Assembly: GCA_023382335.1 (NCBI GenBank)
Contig: JAMCPM010000011.1
Coordinates: 191,229-255,228, forward strand
Direction: 5' to 3'
DNA from: Actinomycetota bacterium
Lineage (GTDB): Bacteria; Actinomycetota; Thermoleophilia; BMS3ABIN01
DNA length: 64,000 nucleotides
Numbering within the stretch: the first letter of the stretch is position 1; the number at the start of each line of letters is the position of its first letter. The notes under the pieces were generated by a model. The model saw only the letters and a program-made list of their open reading frames with translations, ran no database searches and was not told the DNA's origin. The translations under genes and the position numbers were made by a program. Below are positions 31,116-38,102 of this stretch, piece after piece.

Positions 31116-32078
31116 CTACATCCTGGTGAACTTTTCCAGCGGATCTCCGAAACCATCTTTGAGCATCCGGGCCGAGGTGTGAACGTAGATCTGCGTGGTC
31201 TGGATGCTCGAGTGGCCTAAGATATCACGAAGCTGCCAGATATTGCCCGGGTGCTCTTTCCCGCAGCCGGCCGCAAACCGGGTGGCGAATGTATGTCTGA
31301 GCACGTGCGGGCTGATTGGTGGGTCGATGCCGGTCTTCTTGCACATCCTGATCATATTGCGGTGGACACAGACCCGGCAAGGCTTGGTTCCGCGCAGGCT
31401 GGCGAAGAGATATTCGGAGGCTAGGTCCCGCGTTGTCAGGTGATTACTGCGAATCTCCAGCCAGGAAAATAGTTCGGAAACCAGGGTCTCACCTATGGGG
31501 ATCGCCCGGTCCTTGCTGCCTTTGCCCGAGACCTTGAGCACCCCCGCGTCCAGGTCGAGGTCGGCGATTGTAATGCCGCAAAGTTCATCTATCCTGATGC
31601 CGGTGCCCAGCAGCGTCAGTGTGATCGCCCGCATCCGCTGGCCAGTAAAAGATGTGGTGTAGGCTGCCAACAGCCCCCTGATCGCCTCATCATTTAAGTA
31701 CCGCGGCAGGCGCTTCTCTGTTTTTGGCGACTTCATCGCCTGAACCGGGTTAGATTCCAGGTAGCCTTCCGTCACAAGCCAGTCGAAAAGGCCCGAGCAA
31801 ATCTCATACCGCTGCAGGATCGTGGCTCGTTTGTAGTCTCGTTCGAGGATTTCGGCGAAGTACTGTCTGAAAAGACGGGTATCAACGGTGCCCACCGGCG
31901 GGTCACGGAGGACCGCTGAAAGATCGGTAAGCGCGTTCCGGTACGCGCGGAGGGAGGACTCGGCAAGATCAAGCCGCCGAGCCTCCAGATAGACTCTCGC
32001 GGCTCCTGAGACCGTCAATATTTCGACCGCCGGATTCACCCCGGCGGTCCAGGTTATTGTGTCCTGCATACCCCTCAC
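31116..32078 (-). CDS. int: Tyrosine recombinase/integrase
   Basis: The 320-residue leftward protein has an N-terminal SAM-like domain (VSGAARVYLEARRLDLAESSLRAYR) and a catalytic domain with the expected residues: LGTGIRIDELCG (Arg), GKGSKDRAIPI (Lys), SPHVLRHTFAT (His-x-x-Arg), LGHSSIQTTQIYVH (His and Tyr). It is complete and XerC/D-like in length. It should integrate and excise this prophage. With the XRE regulator it occupies the right end, so the attachment site is more likely to the right (32,580-32,746) than between it and the holin. Confidence 0.9.
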   Translation of the reverse strand: MRGMQDTITWTAGVNPAVEILTVSGAARVYLEARRLDLAESSLRAYRNALTDLSAVLRDPPVGTVDTRLFRQYFAEILERDYKRATILQRYEICSGLFDWLVTEGYLESNPVQAMKSPKTEKRLPRYLNDEAIRGLLAAYTTSFTGQRMRAITLTLLGTGIRIDELCGITIADLDLDAGVLKVSGKGSKDRAIPIGETLVSELFSWLEIRSNHLTTRDLASEYLFASLRGTKPCRVCVHRNMIRMCKKTGIDPPISPHVLRHTFATRFAAGCGKEHPGNIWQLRDILGHSSIQTTQIYVHTSARMLKDGFGDPLEKFTRM

Positions 32079-32324
32079 CCCTTCCCAAAGGATAGAAACT
32101 GTACCATAAAACAGGAATAATTTACATAGCTGAAATCAACCTGCGGAGTAATCGGCGAGAGGGCGAATATTCTTGAATGATGGCGGGGAATGTCGCAAAT
32201 AGCGTGATTTATGTGGCAGGAAAACACTTGCATCTTATAGTATCTGATATATAATGACCGATAATCTGCTAAACAATTTAAGGAGGCTTTGATGCAAAGC
32301 ATTGATGAAGGGAGGTGTGAAAGC

Positions 32325-32579
32325 ATGACTCAGATCGGAGATGCAATTAAACACGAACGGGAGAATCTTAAATGGAGTCAGGAACGTCTAGCTCGTGAGG
32401 CCAGTAAGTTTTCCGAGAAGTCGATTCCGACCATCACGGTTGGCAATATTGAACGAGGAACAATTGTTAATCCTGGAATTGATAAGGTTGGGCCGATAGC
32501 CGACGCTTTAGGCGTAACCGTAGATCACCTGCGACACTTTGAATCCAGTCACGATAAGTCCACCACTGGTGCACGATAA
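32325..32579 (+). CDS. XRE-family transcriptional regulator (prophage)
   Basis: The 84-residue protein with an HTH_XRE domain (TQIGDAIKHERENLKWSQERLAREAS, ITVGNIERGTI, IADALGVTVDHL) starts at ATG 32,325 with GGGAGGTG 7 bp upstream; an upstream in-frame ATG at 32,292 also has AAGGAGG and would add 11 residues. It diverges from the integrase and is a candidate lysogeny repressor or excision regulator. The DNA around it (32,090-32,330) is AT-rich relative to both phage and host genes. Confidence 0.75.
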   Translation: MTQIGDAIKHERENLKWSQERLAREASKFSEKSIPTITVGNIERGTIVNPGIDKVGPIADALGVTVDHLRHFESSHDKSTTGAR

Positions 32580-32746
32580 TATATCTTATGTAACAATACA
32601 TTTAATTGGCGCGATTCTCCCTCAAAGCACTTAATAAACCTCCCCTACATGTACTAAACTCTCTTCGGTCCGTGTCGATAGATGCCACGTGCTGTTTCAA
32701 ACCCGGCATTTTTGTTCAGACTTCCTGAAAAAAAGGAACCGGCGAT
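32580..32746. other. Gap at the prophage-host junction
   Basis: These 167 bp contain no gene and are AT-rich at first, then reach host-like composition. Because genes to the left are phage and the next gene is a cell-envelope gene, the right attachment site should lie here. No tRNA is present, and the left copy is outside the window, so the core cannot be defined. Confidence 0.4.
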
Positions 32747-33781
32747 TTGACCAAGACAAAAACTATTTGGGCCTCGACCAAATCATTGAAATTGATCGCT
32801 GCCGCGACTGCGGCTGTGCTCGGCGTTTTGCTTGTTCTCGCGTCTACAGCCGCTGGCGAAAGCTCCTCATCGGACCTCGCCACGCAGATCGAGAATCAGC
32901 GGCGCGAGGTCGACGCCAATCGCCAGGAGATCGCCGATCTGAATGCGAGGATCGCCGGGGCCCAGCAGTATCTCGACCAGAGGCGCCTGGAGCTCGCGGA
33001 CGCCTCTTCCATGCTCAGGAGCTCAGAGGACCGCTATAACGAGACCCTGAGGCTCTACGAGGGCCGGATTTCGGCTATATACAAGCTAGGTGACGCCAGC
33101 ATGTACGCCGTGGTCCTCTCCAGCGAGGATTTCTCGGACGGGCTGGCGCGGATCTCCTACCTGAGCAGGGTTTCGGAAAACGATCAACGGCTGGTAGCGC
33201 AGGTCAAGGCCGAAGCCGATGAGGTGCGGTTGATGCACGAAAAAGTCGACACCTTGAAACAGGCCCAGGCTGAAGATGTCAACGTACTGAACGCCAGAAA
33301 ACAGCAGCTGGAGGGAAAGATAGCCACCGGGACCGTCAGCATCGAAAAGCAGACGCAGGAGCTGGCCCAGGTTCGACAGAAGGAAGAGCTCGACAGGCTT
33401 GCCCAGGAGACCGCCAATGATTCCGGCAACATATTCCTGGGGAATATGGGCGCCCCGCTTATCGTCAGCAATACCCCGCCTGCGGGGTTGCAACCGACCG
33501 GCATAACCCTTAACGGCATGGCCAGCTGGTATGGCCCGGGATTCCAGGGAAACACAACGGCAAACGGCGAGATCTACAATATGTACGGATATACCGCCGC
33601 TCACAAGTCTCTGCCGTTCAACACATGGCTAAAAGTTACGCATGGCGGTCGTTCCGTATTCGTTCGCATCAATGACCGTGGGCCGTACGTTGGTGGACGC
33701 ATTCTCGATCTGTCATTCTCGAGTGCCCAGGCCATCGGCATCAGCGGCGTAGGCTACGTCAACGCCGAGATATACCGCTAG
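32747..33781 (+). CDS. Secreted coiled-coil protein with RlpA-type double-psi barrel
   Basis: The 344-residue protein starts at TTG after AAAAAGGAA. It has a signal peptide (SLKLIAAATAAVLGVLLVLASTAAG), a long coiled coil (residues ~40-220, NQRREVDANRQEIADLNARIA) like PcsB/CwlO peptidoglycan-hydrolase regulators, and a C-terminal RlpA domain: GMASWYGPGFQGNTTANGEIY, KSLPFNTWLKVTHGGRSVFVRINDRGPYVGGRILDLSF. RlpA domains cleave denuded glycan strands at division sites in some bacteria. The fusion suggests an envelope protein acting in septal wall remodelling. It is the first host gene after the prophage. Confidence 0.85.
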   Translation: MTKTKTIWASTKSLKLIAAATAAVLGVLLVLASTAAGESSSSDLATQIENQRREVDANRQEIADLNARIAGAQQYLDQRRLELADASSMLRSSEDRYNETLRLYEGRISAIYKLGDASMYAVVLSSEDFSDGLARISYLSRVSENDQRLVAQVKAEADEVRLMHEKVDTLKQAQAEDVNVLNARKQQLEGKIATGTVSIEKQTQELAQVRQKEELDRLAQETANDSGNIFLGNMGAPLIVSNTPPAGLQPTGITLNGMASWYGPGFQGNTTANGEIYNMYGYTAAHKSLPFNTWLKVTHGGRSVFVRINDRGPYVGGRILDLSFSSAQAIGISGVGYVNAEIYR

Positions 33782-33789
33782 GAACAGCT

Positions 33790-33815
33790 AAGAAAAGACG
33801 CCCCGGCGGGCGCCT
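33790..33815 (-). terminator. Terminator for apt, possibly bidirectional
   Basis: On the minus strand a GC-rich stem (GGCGCCC with GGGGCGTC around a short loop) is followed by TTTTCTT. It lies between the convergent rlpA-like gene and apt. Confidence 0.6.
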
Positions 33816-33859
33816 CGCACTTTTCCAGGTTTGCGGCTCTTCCCCGCCTTGTTCTCGAT

Positions 33860-34381
33860 CTACTCGGCATCAACCTTGATCAGGCTCATGATGTCATATT
33901 CCTTGAGCTTGTCGCGCCCATTGAGGAATGAAAGCTCGACTATGAAGCAGACCCCTACGACCTCTCCGCCAAGTTTTTCCACCAGGTCGCATTTAGCCCT
34001 GGCCGTCCCCCCCGTCGCCAGCAGATCGTCATGCACCAGCACCCTTGTGCCGGGCACGATGGCGTCATTATGGACCTCAAGGCTATCGGTGCCGTATTCG
34101 AGATCGTATTCCGCAGCCACGGTCAGAAAAGGCAGCTTGCCGGGTTTTCTCGCCGGCACAAAGCCGGCGCCCAGGGTGTAGGCCAGCGCCGCCCCCAGGA
34201 TGAAACCGCGTGCTTCAGCGCCGACGACGACATCGATCTTCTTCCCCACTCCGAATTCAGCCATCTGGTCGACAGCGAAACGTAACGATTCGGCGTCCTG
34301 CAGCAGTGGCGTAATATCCTTGAAAACTATCCCCTCTTTGGGAAAATCGGGGATGTCGCGAATCTTGGCTTCCAGATCCAT
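33860..34381 (-). CDS. apt: Adenine phosphoribosyltransferase
   Basis: The 173-residue protein has the Apt pattern: [21 protein letters not shown] at the start, [14 protein letters not shown], and the PRPP-binding loop [14 protein letters not shown]. It makes AMP from adenine and PRPP for purine salvage. It is of full length and all signature segments are intact. It is the last gene of a leftward cluster with ftsR- and garA-like genes, 24 bp after the MerR gene. Confidence 0.95.
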   Translation of the reverse strand: MDLEAKIRDIPDFPKEGIVFKDITPLLQDAESLRFAVDQMAEFGVGKKIDVVVGAEARGFILGAALAYTLGAGFVPARKPGKLPFLTVAAEYDLEYGTDSLEVHNDAIVPGTRVLVHDDLLATGGTARAKCDLVEKLGGEVVGVCFIVELSFLNGRDKLKEYDIMSLIKVDAE

Positions 34382-34405
34382 CAGCGCATTCTCCTTTTCC
34401 TTGGT

Positions 34406-35122
34406 TTACGTGGTGTAATTTCTCAGGTCTTTGATAAGCAGCAGATGCTTGAGATACGAAGAGACGGTGGCAAGATTTTCGAGCGCGGCGATACCATCCT
34501 TGCGGGTCTGTGGATTCTTGGATCGCAGAGTCGGTGACAGGATCTGAAGGAGCAGCGCCGACTCGCGATCGACGGAGCTCTTGAGGGTCCGCAGGTTACG
34601 CGCCCCGACACCATACTGCGCCAGGTCGGACGCCGCCGCCATCACTTCGACGTCTGTCTGGTCGTAGCGGCGGGTGCCGCCGCTTGAGACGCCACTGATG
34701 AGCCCGTACTCCTCCAGCTCACGCACAAGGTCGCCTTCAGCCCCTGAGGCTTCCAGGGCTTCCTCCAGGGTGTAGCTTTTGGATCCCGATGCCGCCGGCG
34801 CTTTCAGGCTGACCTTCTTGAAACGCCTGCCGCTTGCCGGCCGCACGGCCACGGTTCCTTTTCGCGACAGCTCCTGGCGGATGATCTTAAGCGGCAAAAA
34901 CTCGTCGCGCTGAAGGGCAAGGATGGTGCGAAGACGCTCCACGTCTGCCTTGGAGAACAGGCGGTAGCCACCGGTGGTGCGCTTGGGGGAAATCAGTTTC
35001 TCGTCTTCAAGATAACGGATCTTGCTGATGCTGATGTCGGAAAATTCGGGCTTAAGAAGCTCGACCACGGCGCCGATCGTCAACGCTTTGGCTGAGGCGC
35101 CTGCACCCTCTTCCTCTTTCAT
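34406..35122 (-). CDS. MerR-family regulator, FtsR/Rv1828-like
   Basis: The 238-residue protein has an N-terminal MerR winged helix (LTIGAVVELLKPEFSDISISKIRYLEDEKLISPKR, GGYRLFSKADVERLRTILALQRDEFLPLKII) and a long helical C-terminal domain. This length and the phrase EFLPLKIIRQEL match the actinobacterial FtsR (Rv1828) group, which activates ftsZ in corynebacteria. The adjacent FHA gene, overlapping by four bases, reproduces the garA-ftsR order of mycobacteria. Confidence 0.8.
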   Translation of the reverse strand: MKEEEGAGASAKALTIGAVVELLKPEFSDISISKIRYLEDEKLISPKRTTGGYRLFSKADVERLRTILALQRDEFLPLKIIRQELSRKGTVAVRPASGRRFKKVSLKAPAASGSKSYTLEEALEASGAEGDLVRELEEYGLISGVSSGGTRRYDQTDVEVMAAASDLAQYGVGARNLRTLKSSVDRESALLLQILSPTLRSKNPQTRKDGIAALENLATVSSYLKHLLLIKDLRNYTT

Positions 35123-35589
35123 CGTTCCATGTAGGTTAGCTTGTACTTGCCGATCTGCACCTGGTCACCGTCTGAAAGTTTGCGAGTCTCCACCCTGACC
35201 CGGTTGACATAAGTGCCGTTCAGGCTGCCATGGTCCTGAACATAAAAACCGTCCGGCTTGTGGATGAGAAGCGCATGATTGCGTGACACGGTGATATCGT
35301 CAAGAAAGATGTCGCTGTCGGGGTGCCGTCCAATGGAAGTCTTCTCGCCCTTGGGCGCAAAGACTTCTCCGGCAAGGCCTCCCCCACTCCGCACAACCAG
35401 CGATACGCCCTCGCTGGCAACTTCCGAAAGAGAACCGATTTCCGGTTCCCTCTCCTCCGCATCGGGCGAATAGCGGATAGTCGACTGGGCGCCGGCGCCT
35501 TCATCCGGCAGCAGGGCGCCGCATTTACTGCAATACTTCCCGTCTTCCGTATTCCGGAAGCCGCATTCCTGGCAATATACCTTGCTCAC
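35119..35589 (-). CDS. Zinc-ribbon FHA-domain protein, GarA/OdhI-like
   Basis: The 156-residue protein has an N-terminal zinc ribbon (YCQECGFRNTEDGKYCSKCG), a linker with a Thr in STIRYSPD that could be the phosphorylation site, and a C-terminal FHA domain with the binding motifs SIGRHPDSDIFLDDITVSRNHALL and DHGSLNGTYVNRVRV. GarA/OdhI homologues inhibit 2-oxoglutarate metabolism enzymes according to their phosphorylation by Ser/Thr kinases. The extra zinc ribbon is absent in mycobacterial GarA. Regulation of the TCA cycle here is inference. Confidence 0.8.
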   Translation of the reverse strand: MSKVYCQECGFRNTEDGKYCSKCGALLPDEGAGAQSTIRYSPDAEEREPEIGSLSEVASEGVSLVVRSGGGLAGEVFAPKGEKTSIGRHPDSDIFLDDITVSRNHALLIHKPDGFYVQDHGSLNGTYVNRVRVETRKLSDGDQVQIGKYKLTYMER

Positions 35590-35858
35590 TAGTCACAATC
35601 ACCCTTGTGTCCTTGAAATGTTTTCTCCACCTCTTCCTCCACGGCATTGATCACTTCAGGGCGCTCCAGAATCTCGCGCCGCCATGCAGGTGTTGTATTG
35701 TTGACCACGTAGGGTTCATCCAATGCATCTTCGAGGGTCTTTCCACAGTGGATTTCCTGCAGCAAAAAACGCAGGACTCTTTCCTCAACTACGTCGACAT
35801 CCATGTCCTCAAAGAGGTGCTGGACGGCATTAACAAGCTTCGCAAAACGTTCTGGCAC
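35589..35858 (-). CDS. Conserved-looking small protein, unknown
   Basis: The 89-residue acidic, helical protein (AKLVNAVQHLFEDMDVDVVEERVLRFLLQEI, TLEDALDEPYVVNN) starts upstream of and overlaps by one base the FHA gene start, so it is in the same operon. I do not recognise a family. Its two Cys residues and the final CD do not form a known motif. Confidence 0.6.
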   Translation of the reverse strand: MPERFAKLVNAVQHLFEDMDVDVVEERVLRFLLQEIHCGKTLEDALDEPYVVNNTTPAWRREILERPEVINAVEEEVEKTFQGHKGDCD

Positions 35859-35926
35859 TCTTGCTCCTCCCCTTGATGAACAAATCGGTTACTTATAACC
35901 GGCGGGCGGGTTCCCGAAACCGGCTA

Positions 35927-36208
35927 CTACTTTTCGGAGGGTTGACCACCGATGGAAAAACGCTCGCCTTTTGCGAGGATGTCGGTAAGCTTGCTGACAT
36001 CATCGGCAGAAATCAGTGTTTCTCCAGAATCCCTCTTACCCGACAATCTCTGAACCAGTTCGGCCCGCAAAATGTCGATTTTTCCATGCAGGATGCGGCG
36101 TTGATAGCTCAGTTCCTGCTCCTGGGTGACAAGCTCCCGGATCAGGGATTTCAGTTCCTGGTCAGACAGGCTGGAAAGCTCAGGAAGTTTCTCCACTTTG
36201 ACCTCCAC
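35927..36208 (-). CDS. rsiG: RsiG-like c-di-GMP-binding anti-sigma homologue
   Basis: The 93-residue helical protein contains LSDQELKSLIRELVTQEQE, then SYQRRILHGKIDILRAEL. This fits the RsiG family, which holds sigma WhiG inactive when loaded with c-di-GMP. The ligand motif E(X)3S(X)2R(X)3Q(X)3D is present with His in place of Gln: E-QEL-S-YQ-R-RIL-H-GKI-D. One motif copy in a short protein resembles the single-motif homodimeric form described from Rubrobacter. WhiG is not in the window. The gene is divergent from mglB and near ftsR/garA-like regulators. Confidence 0.75.
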   Translation of the reverse strand: MEVKVEKLPELSSLSDQELKSLIRELVTQEQELSYQRRILHGKIDILRAELVQRLSGKRDSGETLISADDVSKLTDILAKGERFSIGGQPSEK

Positions 36209-36335
36209 GGACTAGGTTTTAAACATTATATTCCCTGCACAACCAAGGTTCAACTAAAGCTTGAGAATTGAAAATCGTGGGGAAAAACTCTTTGCCGATA
36301 AGCATTATTGGAGGTATCTTCGGGCAGATGAGGCG

Positions 36336-36752
36336 ATGAGCAAAAATCTGAAAGTCCTGAAATCACAGCTGGACGCGGTAAAACCGGTCATGGAGCGCCT
36401 TCAGGCCGCCATTTCCCCCGAGTACCTGGGGCTTATTTCCTCCGCTGGGCAGCCCATCACCGTGATATCATCGACCAGGCGGATGGACCCCGACGCGATG
36501 GCGGTTCTGGTCTCCAGCTCCTTTGGCGCCGCCCGCCAGCTTGGAAGCATCCTTGAAAACTCGGGTTTCACCGTCATGCTCCATGAGGGTTCTGAGCTAA
36601 ACATTCAGGTTTCACAGGTAACCGATGATATCCTGCTGGTGATATGCTTCCGCGGTTTTGGGGAACTGGGCCGCGTGCGTCTGATAACAAAAAGGGCCGC
36701 TCGAGCCCTGGCGACGGCTTTGAATGGAGGAAATACCCGTGGCACTGATTAA
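36336..36752 (+). CDS. Roadblock/LC7 protein, MglB-like
   Basis: The 138-residue protein of Roadblock/LC7 pattern (VMERLQAAISPEYLGLISSAGQPITVIS, MAVLVSSSFGAARQLGSIL, then ILLVICFRGFGELGRVRLITKRA) overlaps the next gene, a MglA-type GTPase. MglB proteins act as GTPase-activating partners of MglA in polarity control. The start is the ATG at 36,336; an upstream start would give an atypical N-terminus. Its ribosome site is poor. Confidence 0.75.
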   Translation: MSKNLKVLKSQLDAVKPVMERLQAAISPEYLGLISSAGQPITVISSTRRMDPDAMAVLVSSSFGAARQLGSILENSGFTVMLHEGSELNIQVSQVTDDILLVICFRGFGELGRVRLITKRAARALATALNGGNTRGTD

Positions 36753-37323
36753 TCTGGCTGCCGGAGAGATCAATTACAAGATCGTTTATTATGGATGCGC
36801 TCTGGGCGGCAAGACCACGAGTATCCAATATGTCTACCGTAAAGTTAACCCTCAGGTGAAGGGCAAGCTCGTGTCAATCGCCACCGAAGAGGAACGAACG
36901 CTATATTTCGACTTCCTGCCGCTCGATCTGGGCAAGGTCCGGGGCCTGAAGACACGCTTTCATCTTTACACGGTTCCGGGACAGCGCCAGTACAACGCCA
37001 GCCGCAAGCTGGTGATCCAGGGCGTAGACGGCATCGTCTTCGTGGCCGATTCGCAGCTGAACCGGCTTGACGACAACGTCGAGGCGTATCTGAATATGTG
37101 GGATAACCTCGAAGACCAGGGCGACAGCCCGCTTGACCTGGGAATGGTCATGCAGTACAACAAACGCGATCTCAGCGACATCTTCACTTCGGACGACCTC
37201 GACGACCTGCTCAACCAGACGAACTCTCCGGCGGTGGAATCATGCGCCCTCACCGGTGAGGGAGTCTTCGAGGCGCTGAGGAATGTCAGCAAACAGGTCA
37301 TGGCACGGACGGAGATGGAATAA
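36739..37323 (+). CDS. MglA-like Ras-family GTPase
   Basis: The start is GTG 36,739, with GGAGG 7 bp upstream and 14 bp inside mglB. The 194-residue protein has the MglA Walker A GCALGGKTTS (about residues 20-29), effector/switch I region (LVSIATEEERTLYFDFLPL), switch II TVPGQRQYNASRKLVIQGVDG and QYNKRDLSD for guanine recognition. MglA-MglB pairs control cell polarity or motility in Myxococcus and Thermus; in actinobacteria their role is less known. A downstream inverted repeat ends the operon. Confidence 0.85.
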   Translation: MALINLAAGEINYKIVYYGCALGGKTTSIQYVYRKVNPQVKGKLVSIATEEERTLYFDFLPLDLGKVRGLKTRFHLYTVPGQRQYNASRKLVIQGVDGIVFVADSQLNRLDDNVEAYLNMWDNLEDQGDSPLDLGMVMQYNKRDLSDIFTSDDLDDLLNQTNSPAVESCALTGEGVFEALRNVSKQVMARTEME

Positions 37324-37331
37324 AAGTTTAG

Positions 37332-37398
37332 CGGGATGGGATTTTCCCGTCTCCATTCAGGTCTTCGACAATCATTCCAGCGGAAAAATCCCATCCCG
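37332..37398. terminator. Long inverted repeat between convergent genes
   Basis: CGGGATGGGATTTT (37,332-37,345) is perfectly complementary to the segment at 37,385-37,398, giving a 14-bp stem with a 39-base loop between mglA-like and PHP genes. It probably ends transcription in both directions, having T and A runs at the stem top. Confidence 0.65.
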
Positions 37399-37440
37399 TT
37401 TACCCGTTCTTTTTCACGTTCAGCTGTGCTACGGTCGTCC

Positions 37441-38052
37441 CTACAGCTTTTTCGCCCCCGTTTTTCTCTCGAGGATGGCTTCTATGAAATTCTCAGCGCT
37501 GTGTAATTCCTTTCCTACTTCGGTCCAGCAACGCATCAGCTGTTCGATGCTGTGAGCGTCGCTGCCGCCTAGCTGAGCCAGCCCGAATTCAGCGGCGATT
37601 CTGCGTGCCAGGGCGCTGGCGGCCTCATCAAACCAGTTGCCGTTGTAGACTTCGATGCCATCCACCTGGGACGCCACCTGCCCCAGATAATCTTCTGACG
37701 CGTCCGCGCCACCCGGGTTCCCGGCGAAGGGATGAGCCCAGACGACCGCCGTGGACTCAGGCCGCCGGTCACGCTCCGGCAGGGACTGAACAGCCTCGAG
37801 GCCGCGCAGAAAACCAAGATCTGCAGAATAAATGAGGAAGTCTCCGGCGGGCGAGGAGATCTCCACGCCCGGGATCAAGCGAAGGGCGGACGGCGCCTCT
37901 CGGGCCATGTCTTCGTAATCAGTGAGGTTGCCATGATTGGTAATGCAGGCGGCCTCGATTCCCAGGCGGGCGGATTCGAGAAAAAAAGCTTTCCCGGTCA
38001 TGCTCGAGCAGCGGCTTCCCGGAGATGTGTGGACATGTGTATCTATTCGCAT
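37441..38052 (-). CDS. PHP-domain phosphoesterase
   Basis: The 203-residue protein starts MRIDTHVHTSPGSRCS and contains ACITNHGN, PGVEISSPAGDFLIYS, VVWAHPF, and LGGSDAHSIEQL, the metal-binding His/Asp/Glu set of the PHP family. Size and lack of fused domains fit a stand-alone PHP hydrolase acting on nucleotides, polyphosphates or polysaccharide phosphates; the substrate cannot be told. It is 50 bp downstream of the leftward sugar nucleotidyltransferase gene. Confidence 0.85.
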   Translation of the reverse strand: MRIDTHVHTSPGSRCSSMTGKAFFLESARLGIEAACITNHGNLTDYEDMAREAPSALRLIPGVEISSPAGDFLIYSADLGFLRGLEAVQSLPERDRRPESTAVVWAHPFAGNPGGADASEDYLGQVASQVDGIEVYNGNWFDEAASALARRIAAEFGLAQLGGSDAHSIEQLMRCWTEVGKELHSAENFIEAILERKTGAKKL

Positions 38053-38102
38053 GTCATCGACGGATACTGAAGGTTCACTGGGACCAGGCCGACAGCTGAG
38101 GC

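Noticed and set aside
32580-32746. tRNA or obvious att duplication at the prophage right end
   Set aside because: No tRNA fold is present and the left prophage end is outside the window, so no repeat can be compared.
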